From Guadua angustifolia (lineage: Eukaryota > Streptophyta > Magnoliopsida > Poales > Poaceae): a DNA stretch of 64,000 nt. The stretch is taken from NCBI GenBank assembly GCA_036346375.1, contig CM070515.1, positions 15,646,423 to 15,710,422 on the forward strand, given 5' to 3'. The position numbers and the translations under genes are program-made. Below the pieces are notes generated by a model. The model searched no databases. It was not told the origin of the DNA and was given only the letters and a program-made list of their open reading frames with translations. Of the stretch, positions 45,898 through 56,544 are shown in pieces (the first letter of the stretch is position 1; each line of letters opens with the position of its first letter).

Positions 45898-48800
45898 ATG
45901 GCGGTGGGGTTGGCGACGGCGGCGCCGCCCCACGACGCGGCGGTCGGGGCGGCGGCGGTGGAGGAGCAGCAGGCGGCGGGGGTGGGGATTCTGCTGCAGA
46001 TATCGATGCTGGTGCTGGCGTTCGTGCTCGGCCACCTCCTCCGACGCCGCAGGGTCTACTACCTCCCCGAGGCCAGCGCCTCGCTCCTCATCGGTAAGGT
46101 ATCCCCCGCCCACTTCCTCTCCGTGATTTCGGTTTTCCGTGCTCGTTTCGCGTTCGAAATGGAGTCTGAAGGATCGGAGTTTCGGGGTCGGGTCGGGGTG
46201 ATGGTGTTTTAGACTCGTAGTCCTCATCTCGTCGTTGCGTTTAGCTCATCCGTGCAATTAGTTGTAAGAGAAGATTCTGCGTTGTTTGATGAGGCCTCAG
46301 GCCTCTCGGTTGGTGCTATTTTGCGACATGTGGCTGTTCAGTGACACGTGGTGGTCTGTTAGAAAGCAGTGGTGCTGCGGCGTGTTTACTTTGTTGAGGG
46401 TTAGGTGATCAAATGGCGCGTGTGACTGTGCCATTCCCAGTGTTATACGTATCAAATTTAGATGATCGGCGATAATTTGTTGATGTCATTTCGTTGTTTA
46501 GTCTATGAACACTGTTTTTATATGCTGGGCCGAATCCTTTCACATGGAGGTACTAGGGGACCAAAGCAGCCCACAATCTTGTCAAATGTTGATTGCCCTC
46601 TTGATATAATAGTAGTTGTGGTTGTTAGAGCATCTCCAATAGTATCCAATATTTTAACTCCCAATACTTTCAGATTGGGACCTTAAAAATCTTTAGGCCT
46701 TAAAAAGGCCATCCTCCAACAACTCCTTATTTTTCCCAAAACATTGGGAGCGTGGACAGACAGCGGAAAAATGAGGCGTCGGGTCTTGTATTTGGGCCTA
46801 CCAAAATTTGAGGAGCCAAGAAGAGAACTTGGAGTATATTTTTTGCAATCAAGCCCAAAATCAGATTTTGGGAAGGATTTTAGGCATTGTTGGAGATGCT
46901 CTTATGAATAGCACTTGTATTCATCATGAGGCCAATAGACTAATATACACACACACACATGAGGGTACAAAAGGAAAGTCTATATAAGGAAATATCTATA
47001 CAAGGCAATACAAGATACTAGTAATCTCTATACAAGGCAATCTAGAATACTAGTAATCTCAATATAGGGTATTGTCTAACCCCCCCCCAAAAAAAATCAA
47101 ACTTATGGTGGATCAATAACACTAAGTTTGAAGATATAAAAGCTGTGCTTAGCTTGAGTCTGTGTCTTCGTGAAGAAGTTTGGCAACTAAAGCTTTGAAG
47201 GCACATACTAAAGAGCCACGACTTGATCTTGTACCTGTGACAGCATGTAGGAAGCATATTTGATACCATATTATGAATAGCACTTGTATTCATCATAAGG
47301 CCAATAAGTCAGAATATATACATGTATACGAGGGTACAAAAAAAGTCTATATAAGTCAATATCTATACAAGACAATACAAGATACTAGTAATCTCTATAC
47401 AAGGTAATCTAGGATACTAGCAATCTCTATACAAGGCAATCTAGAATACTAGCAATCTCTTCTATATAAGACAATATAGGATACTGTCTAATAGTGGTGA
47501 GAACATTACAACACACACGCGAGAGAGATGAGAGCAAGAGGAGAAGGTGAAGTACTTGTTTCAGTTCGGGGGCTCGTGTGCTATCTTCATCAATTTCACG
47601 AGCAAAGGGTAAAATATGGTTAGATTTACCTGTAATAACACACACGCGAGAGAGATGAGAGCAAGAGGAGAAGGTGAAGTACTTGTTTCAGTTCGGGGGC
47701 TCGTGTGCTATCTTCATCAATTTCACGAGCAAAGGGTAAAATATGGTTAGATTTACCTGTAATTTGGTTAGTGTATTCTATGGTTGAATTGAGGATTAAT
47801 TTGGTGCATTGGGTTTGAAAGGGATTTTGTCAGTTTAGGTAGTAGTAGATTTAGTACCACGTAGTTTAGTAGAAGGTTTATTTGTGGGGTTCAAACACTT
47901 CCCATTTTGGCTGAGATTTTGACATTTTGTGTGGGATCTGTGGATCTAAAATCCTGCCAAGTTCCATTCCATTTGAATCTACGATTCACTAGATATGAGC
48001 TAAAATCCGATAGGACAAGTGTTGCTTCTTTGTGTTACTGAAAGTAACTCTTTGAGAATAGTTGCAATTTTTGTTTAACCAAGGTTGCACCTTGATTATG
48101 TCCACATAGGGAAACAACACTTTTGTCCCATTTGGATTTCATCTCTATCTAGCGAAAGACTGATCCAAATGTCATGAAACTTGGCATGAATATCTCACAA
48201 TGTATGAATATCTCAGTGAAATGGAACACCACTTTGACTCCTCAAACTGATCTCCTATCAAATCTGTGTGCTGTTAAATTTGTTGCTACCCGCACTGACA
48301 AAATCCCTTCCAAAACTGATGCTCCTCTAAACCAATACTCAATCCAACCATAAAAAATCAAAGATTCATGAGTCAAGAACACAATGGCCAAATGAAAGGT
48401 AAATCTGACCATGATGAAGATCATGAAGGAGCAGCTGAACTGGAACAAGTGCTTCGCCTTCTCCTTTTCCCCACTTGCTTCTCTGTAGTGTGTCTGTGCT
48501 GAAGCTCTCCTCCCTTTACTACAATAGAAAGATAGGAGCTAGGCTTTCTTCACCTCCCATCACACTGATGAGACATCTCCGTCCTTCATCTCAAGGGCAA
48601 TCAGCATTAGGTTTGTGGTCTATTATGCTATCTCCCGCCACCTTCATGTGGATGGATTCAGACCAACACTATAAGATGGCCATCATTGGAATTTGGAAAT
48701 TGTTGTTTTATTCTACCGGAACCTGAGTTCTGAAGTTATAAACAATGATGGCAATGGAGTGTCATAACTTGTCTGTAGTGTCAATTAGTTATATCTGGTT

Positions 48801-51800
48801 TGCACATGGGAGAAAAATTGCAAAGAGACCTTTAGGAATTTATTGCTGCAAGTCACATGGTTCACAATTTGATTGCTGATTCCTGCTTTGATTTTGCTCT
48901 ATCTGAGCTGGAAAAGGTAAGGTCCTCAGAACAAGTTGCAGTGTTAATTATATTTGGTTCAGGAATTGGATAATATAATAGACCTCTTCTATTGTGATTA
49001 TTTACCTTCCACTTATGGCAGGTTTGATCGTTGGAGGGCTTGCTAACATATCAAACACTCAGAAAAGTATTAGGTCTTTACTGCAATCTCTTCTTCCCAG
49101 AAAACCTGAGCATCGGAAACTGTTTCTTTTCAACCATGCTGATATGGTTTCCTTTTCTTTGTAATTTCAGGAGATGGTTCAATTTTCAGGAGGATCTCTT
49201 CTTTCTCGTCTTGCTGCCTCCGATTATATTATATCCTTATCCTAGGCTGCACTTTACTTCTCACTTTCTTTTGTAATGCTTGTGCTGAATGTTTTCCTTG
49301 ACTACACCCTACCCAGTCTGGCTTCAGCTTAGCACCAGTAAGTTTTGAAATTTTCCAAGGCCCCTATGTTCCTGAGATTCTGTCTAGCTGCAGCTAAATG
49401 TATTATCCTGTACTTGCAGAAACCATTCTTTTCAAACTTTGGTGCTATTATTACTTTTGCAATCGTGGGAACCTTCATTTCCTCTGTTGTCACAGGTCTT
49501 TTAGTGTAAGAACCAAGTCTCCTTTTTCTCCAAGCATCCTGTATGCAATCCTTTAACTAGCAAACATCTAATGATGTGCTTGTCTCTGCAGCTATCTTTC
49601 TGGGTTAGTATATCTTGTGTATAGGCTGCCTCTGGTCGAGTGTATGATGTTTGGTGCCCTTGTGTCAGCAACTGATCCTGTTACTGTGCTGTCCATATTT
49701 CAGGTTACTGTCATCACTTTAGGCACTAGCATGTTATGTTTTCTGGTATCCTGGAAGCGACAGGTACTTACTTTCTATTGAAATTGCAGGAACTTGGCAC
49801 AGATGTGAACCTCTATGCATTGGTTTTCGGTGAATCTGTGCTAAATGATGCTGTATGGTTCTGTTTACCTAAAATTCGTTATTTTGATTGCTTTTACTGA
49901 TACTTACACCTTTCATGATACCCACCTGTCAATGAAGATGGCAATCTCCTTGTACAGGTAAGGAACGAATTTGTGATATCCTTTGCTTCATCCTTTGCTT
50001 TGCTTTCTCATAATCTGTCTTGACTCCATTCATCTTCAGGGCTATGGCATCTTTGAGGACTAATGCTTCTGGCCAGAACTTTTTTGTAGTTATCTTGAGG
50101 TTTGTTGAGACATTTTTTGGATCAATGTCAACAGGTATTGTGACAAAATTTGTTCCACAGTTTTGATGTCTCACTGCGCTCCACTTCTCTTGGTTTTCCT
50201 TTATGCTTGTGTATTCAAGTACAATCATTTACATTACATTTGACAAGCGAATTTTTAACTACTTTTTTTTTTGTAGGTGTTGGTGCAGGATTTATTTCTG
50301 CTCTCATATCCTTTACTCTACCTTCTGCACTGTTGATAGAGCTATAATGTCTTTCTGACACCGAAAGCTATCATTTATGTGTTACGTGATGTTGCATGAA
50401 CCAAATATGATGTAGTTCTCCTGCATTCCCTTTAAATAAATGATTCCACATGGACCAAGTTGCTTTGTCATAAAATTATTCAACAATTCTATTTTCATAT
50501 ATTGTAATTCCATAGTTGTTTATTCTTGTCTGTGTTTTTTGAAGCATTCATCACATGATATTGTTTTTCTATAACCAGATATCCATGATAAACCTGACAA
50601 ATTTGCATGATTCTTTTTTTTTCCCTGCTTGAATTTGAGGAAATTGTTTACATGTGTTCATTGGGAAATTCAATCCAGAGATGCTCGGTTCATATCTGGA
50701 TTGAACAAAACTGGTCTTTTTGCACATAGTTGGCATGTTGTTGAGCCTTATTGATGCATTGTTGTGTCATACTGACAACCATTCGTTACTCCTTAATTCT
50801 TTTAAACCTCTTCAAGTATGCAGCACTGGGTGTTGAGAAGTAAGTCACATCCTAATTATTTATTTATTTATTAAAAAATGAAAGTTTATCAGGAGATAAT
50901 AGGCAACTAAATTCCTGATTTTATGTTTTCAGCCTTCACAATCTTGAGAGCTGCTTGTTTGTACTTTTCCCATACTTCTCGTAAGCATATCTTACTTCAA
51001 CTATTGCTTGTTAGGCTTTGAGGTTTCTAGGTTCAATTGCCTATTTGTTTGCAGGTACATGCTAGCTGAAGGTTTTGGTCTGTCTGGCATAGTTTCGATA
51101 CTCTTTACTGGAATTGTGGGTTCAACTTAAATGAAACCTTCTTAGATTATTTTTCCCCCATTTATCTGAAGATGTTTAGAAGATAATGTAACCTTTCTTG
51201 TCAGGTGATGAAGAGATACACATTCTCAAACTTGTCCGAAGGTTCCCAGTGTTTCACTGCAGCCTTTTTCCATCTGCTTTCATCCTTAGCAGAAACATTT
51301 GTGTAAGTTAACACTTGAAGGCATTCTGTTTTGGTAAATTTAGATACATACTTGACTAAGCCTCCTATAGGTTCATATACATGGGATTTGATATCGCAAT
51401 GGAGCGTGAAAGCTGGTCACACATTGGCTTCATATTTTTCTCAATTGTATCCTTCACCTTGTTTCAGCCATAATTTTTACTGTGCATAAACCTTCATTAT
51501 GAGATATGCTAGTATTTTTTCCTTATCATTTCTTTTGGTCGATTCGTGAAGATCTTCATATTAGTTGCAAGGTATGATTTCATTGATCCTTGTTCAAATT
51601 CTACCTATTGCATTTCTTAAGGTTCATTTGGACTGGCAACATCAACCTCTTTTTTTTCTTTTTCTTTTTGGCCAATAAGCTTGGACAGGCAACATCAGCC
51701 TCTCATTCTCTCAATACAATACAAGCTTAAGGATATCTAACAATCCCCTCCAACAGTACCTCTTTTTATTATATATAAAAAGAGATCTAATAGAGCCCTG

Positions 51801-53561
51801 CAAGATTTATGTAAAAGGCACCCTGATCAGTAGAACTAGTAGTATGCAATAGCTTTATGCTCAAGCTTAAGCACTTCTAAGTAGGCTTTAAATTTCCTCA
51901 CCGAATTGGGAGACTGCTCATTACTTATCTATATGAGTTTGCTCAAGTTACTCTGTTGGTTTTGTCATGTCCTCTTATTTTGAAGGGCTGCAAATGTTTT
52001 CTCATGTGCTTACTTGCTAAATTTGGCACGGCCACCCCACCGGCAAATATCCAGACAATATCAACAGGCACTTTGGTATAGTGGTATGTAGGTTGACATG
52101 CATGCTTACACAATAAATTTAATATTCTTTTTATTAAAGTTTTTCTGTCACTAAGTGCTGGTGCATTTGCACGTGCAGGGCTTCGAGGTGCTATGGCTTT
52201 TGCCCTTGCTCTTCAGTCTGTTCATGATCTTCCTGAAGGCCATGGCCAGACAATTTTGAGCGCTACCATATCTATCGTTGTTTTAACTGTAAGACAACAA
52301 ACATTCAAACTGAACTAGATATGTCATTAGTGAAAGAACGTCTGAGGTTTGCTGGATGACAAAAATCAGTGTGGGAAGATATCCTGGCATTGCTGCTAGT
52401 GTAAACCACCATGCCAAATAACTTTCTCATGGTAATAATCCAGGTACTTCTGATTGGAGGGTCAACAAGCACTATGCTTGAAGCTCTGCATGTGGTGGGG
52501 ATAGTAATAATGATCATCGTCATTCATTTGAGGTAAGTAATCTACACTTTGTAACAACAATTAGTGTATATATACCGCTGTATGAATGGGTATTTCTGCC
52601 TTTCAGTGGGGATGATTGTGTAGTTGTTCAATATAGCTTTTGCTACGAAAACATCATCTTTGCTCCAATAAATTCTATGATGATAACATATTTAGGTTTT
52701 CCTATAATTTTCCCAAAAATGCCATCTGTATACTGTAGTTTTGGTTGTGGTTGTCATTGCTTCCATCACTGGATAATGCATCCTAGTTATGGCCTATATA
52801 TGCATACATATGATGGGGTGTTCAATATTCATGAATGATTGGATGTATTCACTTTCCTCACTTGATAAATTATATGTTTTGCCAAAAGTCACACAATCTC
52901 ATGAAATGAGGGGTTACTACATTGTGCCATGCATTCTTCCTTCTACTTATAAAGGGTAGCAGTTTAGCTCTCGAGTCTTGAGCATCAATGGTCATTTGTA
53001 AATTTTGACTGCTGTAATTGTTTGGCTTGCTGGACCAGGACAATTTTGGCGGGAACAATGTGGGTAACATAGAACAACACATTGATGAGGGCACTTCTAC
53101 TGCAAGCAGATTCAAACTCAAACTCAGAGAGATCCAGAGAAGGTATGCTATGCTAGTAGTTAAAATTTGCGACCAATGTATAATACATGTTCTTCCTGGC
53201 TGCAAGGGTACCAAAAGTTGCTGACAATTTTAGTGGATTGCCCTACTTTTGAACAACATCAAGTTTTTAACTACATCGTTCAGCAAAATTTTCCTCTGCT
53301 TATTGGACTCACTGTTTCTTTAATGTTTCTTGCAGCACTCCCTCCTTCACCACATTGGATAGAAACTACCTTAGTCCGTTTTTTACATCTCGAAATGGCG
53401 ATAGCGATGAAGAGGATCGCGATCCTAGTAAGTTCACTTTTGACTTTTCGTACCGCGGTTTATGTATAGCTTCACTGTTCTCTGCATTGACTGCCTCTGA
53501 ATGCAAAGCAGATGAAGCACCGCGGAGATCCAAAGAATTGCAAGACTTGGAGAGGCATTGA
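45898..53561 (+). CDS. NHX5: Endosomal Na+(K+)/H+ antiporter, NHX5/NHX6 class
   Basis: Twenty-two exons: 45898-46093, 49022-49073, 49171-49230, 49313-49337, 49420-49505, 49592-49703, 49790-49852, 49938-49957, 50040-50134, 50277-50305, 50808-50839, 50933-50980, 51055-51115, 51205-51302, 51371-51446, 51552-51571, 51986-52083, 52179-52288, 52444-52532, 53039-53142, 53336-53427, 53512-53561. The protein exchanges Na+ or K+ for H+ in Golgi/endosome membranes and sets their pH. Seen in order: AAGVGILLQISMLVLAFVLG (first helix), LPEASASLLIG, RRWFNFQEDLFFLVLLPPII (amiloride-site region), SATDPVTVLSIFQ and LVFGESVLNDAMAISLYR (ion-translocation core), FVLFPYFSYMLAEG, MKRYTFSNLS, GLRGAMAFALALQ. The tail ends TTLDRNYLSPFFTSRNGDSDEED... 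LQDLERH. Summed exons are 1616 nt, one short of a full frame: exon 19 has lost a base near 52500, so as written translation leaves frame after LEALHVVG and stops in exon 20. Adding one base gives 538 residues, the family's normal size. Helices are unaffected. Confidence 0.95.
46623..47493 (-). mobile_element. TRIM retroelement with two LTRs, PBS, PPT and 5-bp TSD
   Basis: Two direct repeats, at 46623-47081 (interrupted by a MITE) and 47269-47493, both begin T(G/A)TTATGAATAGCACTTG and end CTGTCTAA-type sequence. On the minus strand TGGTATCA (47268-47261) abuts the right repeat and matches the initiator-Met tRNA primer site. A G-run (plus-strand C-run from 47080) abuts the left repeat as the polypurine tract. 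The internal region is only about 187 bp and non-coding. The 5-bp duplication GTGGT lies at 46618-46622 and 47494-47498. Without the MITE the element is about 594 bp. It needs enzymes of another LTR element to move. Confidence 0.92.
46628..46901. mobile_element. Tourist MITE nested in the TRIM terminus
   Basis: Ends GAGCATCTCCAA and TTGGAGATGCTC are flanked by TTA at 46625-46627 and 46902-46904. The site is bases 3-5 of the TRIM LTR. Length is 274 bp. Confidence 0.93.
47508..47761. repeat. 127-bp exact-type tandem duplication
   Basis: The unit including ACACACGCGAGAGAGATGAG and ending GATTTACCTGTAA occurs twice at an offset of exactly 127 nt, with no difference that I can see. It starts ten bases beyond the right TRIM target copy. 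Confidence 0.92.
49231..49312 (+). other. U12-type AT-AC intron (NHX intron 3)
   Basis: The 82-nt intron starts ATATCCTTAT and ends CCTAC. A perfect minor-spliceosome branch motif TTCCTTGAC lies at 49294-49302, with the branch A 11 nt before the 3' end. Reading across it gives PPII-F-QSGFSLAP, as in the family. Confidence 0.93.
49938..49957 (+). other. 20-nt microexon (NHX exon 8)
   Basis: ATGGCAATCTCCTTGTACAG codes MAISLY plus two bases of R. It is bounded by AATGAAG and GTAAGG and is needed for the conserved LNDAMAISLYR block. Confidence 0.9.
50306..50807 (+). other. U12-type AT-AC intron (NHX intron 10)
   Basis: The 502-nt intron starts ATATCCTTTA and ends TTTAAAC. The branch motif TCCTTAAT lies 11 nt before the end. 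Splicing is phase 0 and gives FISAL-LFKYAALG. Confidence 0.93.
51447..51551 (+). other. Probable U12-type GT-AG intron (NHX intron 15)
   Basis: The donor is GTATCCTTC, the minor-spliceosome consensus, not the major type. A TTTCCTTATC branch-like motif lies at about 51516-51525, farther from the AG than usual. Splicing is phase 0 and leads into a 20-nt exon. Confidence 0.75.
51552..51571 (+). other. 20-nt microexon (NHX exon 16)
   Basis: The 20 bases code IFILVA plus two bases of R and are needed to join FIFFSI to RAANVFSCAYL. It follows the probable U12 intron. Confidence 0.88.
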
Positions 53562-54739
53562 TCGATGACTGGACAGATGAGTTGAGCAGCTTCATTTCGA
53601 AGGAATTGCGCAGCAGTTTGCGTATTATTAGGTCAAAGGTTGGGATAGCTGACGACATTTAGGCAGCATCAATACTCAGATTCTCCGCGAAGAAGCTTGA
53701 CATCTTGTGCCCTCTTCTCTTTAAGGTTGGCTGTTCAACCTGGTCCCCAGTGGACTGATTCCAAAACCCTGCCAAGCAAGCAAAGCATCATTCCTTGCTT
53801 CTCTTCCACTGTTCCACACCCCCGCCCCCCGCGCGGCGCGGCGGTGTCTACATTTGCTGGTAAGCACACGAAATAAAAAATTTGTTGGTGAGTGGATTTA
53901 TCATGTCTGTTTTATGGGAAAAATCTCTGTTGAGGGATGCATTTGTTAGTTGCTCCTCTTTTCCTTCGCTGCCTATGGTGTGTTCCATCGGCTGGTGAAT
54001 ACTTGGACCATTGAATTGTACACATCTGAAAATACAGTTTATGAACAACATAGCCGTAGTTTACAAAATTGGCACCAGCCTAGAATTTGCTATGGTATCG
54101 TCGCAAAAAAAAGGAAAAGAAAAGGGTACGTTCCGTACGGATCTGAATCGTTTCCAAATCAGGGTCGTTGGGCATGGGTGTTGCTTCCAGAAGCTTCTTT
54201 GCAAATTGCAATGAACCCAACTGTTCACATGAACAAAAAAAGAACACAAGAACTACCGTACGAAAGTAGGTAGAAGCTCCCATGGAATCAGAGACTACGG
54301 CATCCCAGTGATTAGACCACTGTTAGAACACGAAATTTGCATCAAATAAAATAGTACCGTTCTCTGTTTTTTTTATGGAATTAATATGTGCTTAACAAAC
54401 GAAACCTCGTTATGAGTTGGTTATTGTACTAGCCCTACTCGGTGTTATTTCAGGAAATAGCCTCTGGCACTCAGATTTTCCAATACTGCCCTGACACTTA
54501 CCCAACGCCATGGGCCCGCGGAAATAAAATTGCCGCACGGCCGTAGCGCCGGAAACAACTCCGTGCCTCGTGCCTGCAGGAATGCCGGACAACATCTTTT
54601 GAACTGGTACATATCCTGGGCATTTTGTTGTTGGCGAAAAGATATTATCGATCAGTTGGACCATATCGTTGTAATATTTATTGAAAAATTATGTTTCGAC
54701 TTTATTAACATGAGCAGCGTCACCGTCGTAGGGCGATCA
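53562..54739. other. NHX 3' UTR and intergenic DNA
   Basis: The first few hundred bases are the probable 3' UTR. A short GC run occurs at 53820-53850. No further gene is supported; the frames at 54061-54283 and 54410-54664 have no recognisable similarity. Confidence 0.5.
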
Positions 54740-55110
54740 CGTTAGTGAACTCATACAATTCTCTTCCGAGACCGAAAAGAACCTATAAAAGCTTTGCACC
54801 TTCGCCTAAGCTCCTCTTCCGAATTAACCTTAAACTCCCTACCAATATCATTCAACATTTCATCCATCCTGTCTTCATCCTCATGGTCCGACTCAACAAT
54901 GGGCTCGCCTCACCATACTCGTACCATCTGAGATAGTCGGGCATGAAACCAAACTTGCAAAAGCGGCCCTGCGAATGCATGGTTCACTTAACGTCTGTGC
55001 GATGACCGCCCATTCTCTTGAGTGTGCCGGTCTTACTCCAACCATCATACATCCACCTTCGATCATCACCCATTCTCGGCTAAACACGGTCAACGATATC
55101 AACCACAACA
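54740..55110 (-). pseudogene. CACTA TNP2-type transposase N-terminal fragment
   Basis: The minus strand reads MGDDRRWMYDGWSKTGTLKR and, after a stop, CKFGFMPDYLRWYEYGE and then DRMDEMLNDIGREF. This is the transposase-associated N-terminal domain and following segment of plant CACTA (En/Spm) TNP2 proteins. It is broken by at least one stop and has lost the rest of the transposase. Confidence 0.75.
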
Positions 55111-55989
55111 AACTTAGTTGCGAACAAGAGCTCTCTTGGAAAAGACGGTCCTAAACCCACCCAAGAATGGACGCCAGAGTATAGATTTATGACGAGCCTT
55201 ACAGTCAGAATGGAATTTAGGCAACATAGCACCGTTGTTCTCCGAATGCACATCCGGTCTTGGTGCATCGAGAACAAGCGGATCATCTCGCCGAGATTCC
55301 GTTCCGGCCAGTTGGCCTCGTCATAAATCCTACATACGCTCTAGCATCAATTCCTAGGCTATTCAAATTAAATCGACAATTCGAATGACACACCTCACAA
55401 GTAAATGTGAGATCGCCATTCTGAGCAGTGGCGCCTAGGCTTAGTGACCAAATCGATTCTACTTAATTGAATTATGCTTTACCGACTTTAACCCCAAACT
55501 AATCATGGCTCAAATACAATAAAATATGAATTTTCGCTTCGGATCGCTACTTGGCCAAGCGAAAATAGCCTAACTAATCACCTAATTAATTACTCGTGAC
55601 GAAAACATCACTAATAAACAAATTTAATCTAAACCTAATCAACACTAAACAAACTAAAAAAACAAAAGAACTAAAAAATGTTGAAAACTCACCTTGCTTG
55701 GCGGAAGCGGCGTGTGGGAGGGTGTCCGGTGGGTGTGGGGCTAGGGAGGCGGGTGGCAGGGCATGGAGGTGGCGATGGCGCAACAAGAAGGTGGAGCGAG
55801 CGGCGGCAGAGAGGTGGAAAGCGGTGGGAGGCGCGACGGGGTGAGGCGAGACTTGGCGAACACGCAAGAAGGAGGCGGCGGCGTGGGCGGTGGCGGTGGC
55901 GCTGGCGGCCGACGGAGGCGAGGCGGCGTGGGAGGACAAATGGCGAGGCGGCGCGGTGCGACGCAGGAAGACCGGAGGCGAGGCGCGAG
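55111..55989. other. Interior of the minus-strand CACTA relic
   Basis: GC-rich low-complexity sequence (GGCGGCG- and GGTGGCG-like runs at 55680-55990) lies between the TNP2 fragment and the subterminal repeats. The Ala/Arg/Gly-rich frames here are not convincing genes. Confidence 0.45.
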
Positions 55990-56240
55990 CAAATGGGTAT
56001 GCGAGGGGATGGCCGTGAGGCTTATTACGCTCTATTTTCGTCGACCAAGCTGGCCGATGAAAACAATGCCTACGTGGCAGGGTTGGATATTTTCATCGGC
56101 CACCCTGCCCGACGGAAATAGTTTTGCTGCCACGTGGCGTAACACGAATGGGCCAAACTGTTTTCGTCGGTCAGAGAAGCCGACGAAAATTATTTGGAAT
56201 TCAATTGCCGCCTCTAGCAGGGGTGTTTTTCGGCTTCTCA
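55990..56240 (-). mobile_element. CACTA subterminal repeat region, cut by the gap
   Basis: Repeated, often inverted words TTTTCGTCGG / CCGACGAAAA (for example 56032-56062, 56089-56120, 56161-56192) are typical of CACTA subterminal arrays. They lie on the 5' side of the minus-strand TNP2 fragment. The terminus falls in the N run. Confidence 0.7.
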
Positions 56241-56340
56241 NNNNNNNNNNNNNNNNNNNNNNNNNNNNNNNNNNNNNNNNNNNNNNNNNNNNNNNNNNNN
56301 NNNNNNNNNNNNNNNNNNNNNNNNNNNNNNNNNNNNNNNN
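56241..56340. other. Assembly gap (100 N)
   Basis: Exactly 100 N, the conventional filler for a gap of unknown size, between two repeat segments. Confidence 0.99.
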
Positions 56341-56344
56341 GCAT

Positions 56345-56544
56345 GTGATGAATCCAATGGTGGTGGTGGTTTGCAGAGAGATACACTATAGACGTGCTTA
56401 TGGTGAAGGGTGTCGGATGCTTGTGGCGGCAACAACTAGGAGGTCGAGAGGGAAAAGTGAGCACATCAAAATGATGGAGACAGTCGGACATGCATGAAGG
56501 GATTGGACTAATGTTGACCTACGATGATGAACGAAAGCAGAGAA
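56345..56544. repeat. Second copy of the 12370-12571 repeat
   Basis: It is nearly identical to 12370-12571 and ends AGAGAA exactly where the CACTA element begins. Confidence 0.85.

Larger units (their letters stand above)
46094..49021 (+). other. NHX intron 1, host of a TRIM and a tandem duplication
   Basis: Donor G|GTAAGG and acceptor GCAG flank this 2.9-kb GT-AG intron. It contains the TRIM element, its nested MITE and a 127-bp tandem duplication; the rest (47762-49021) shows no coding feature. Confidence 0.85.

Noticed and set aside
45837..46097. Alternative frame over NHX exon 1 (Arg/Gly-rich)
   Set aside because: It is a shadow of the real frame starting at 45898, which matches NHX5/6 and joins the downstream exons.
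46905..47491. Two solo LTRs or a simple duplication
   Set aside because: PBS, PPT and a shared 5-bp target duplication show a single TRIM element.
55596..56121. Ala/Gly/Arg-rich frames
   Set aside because: Low-complexity GC-rich DNA within a CACTA relic; no domain is recognisable.
55763..56497. A 244-codon frame crossing the N run
   Set aside because: It bridges an assembly gap of unknown size, so the joined frame has no meaning.
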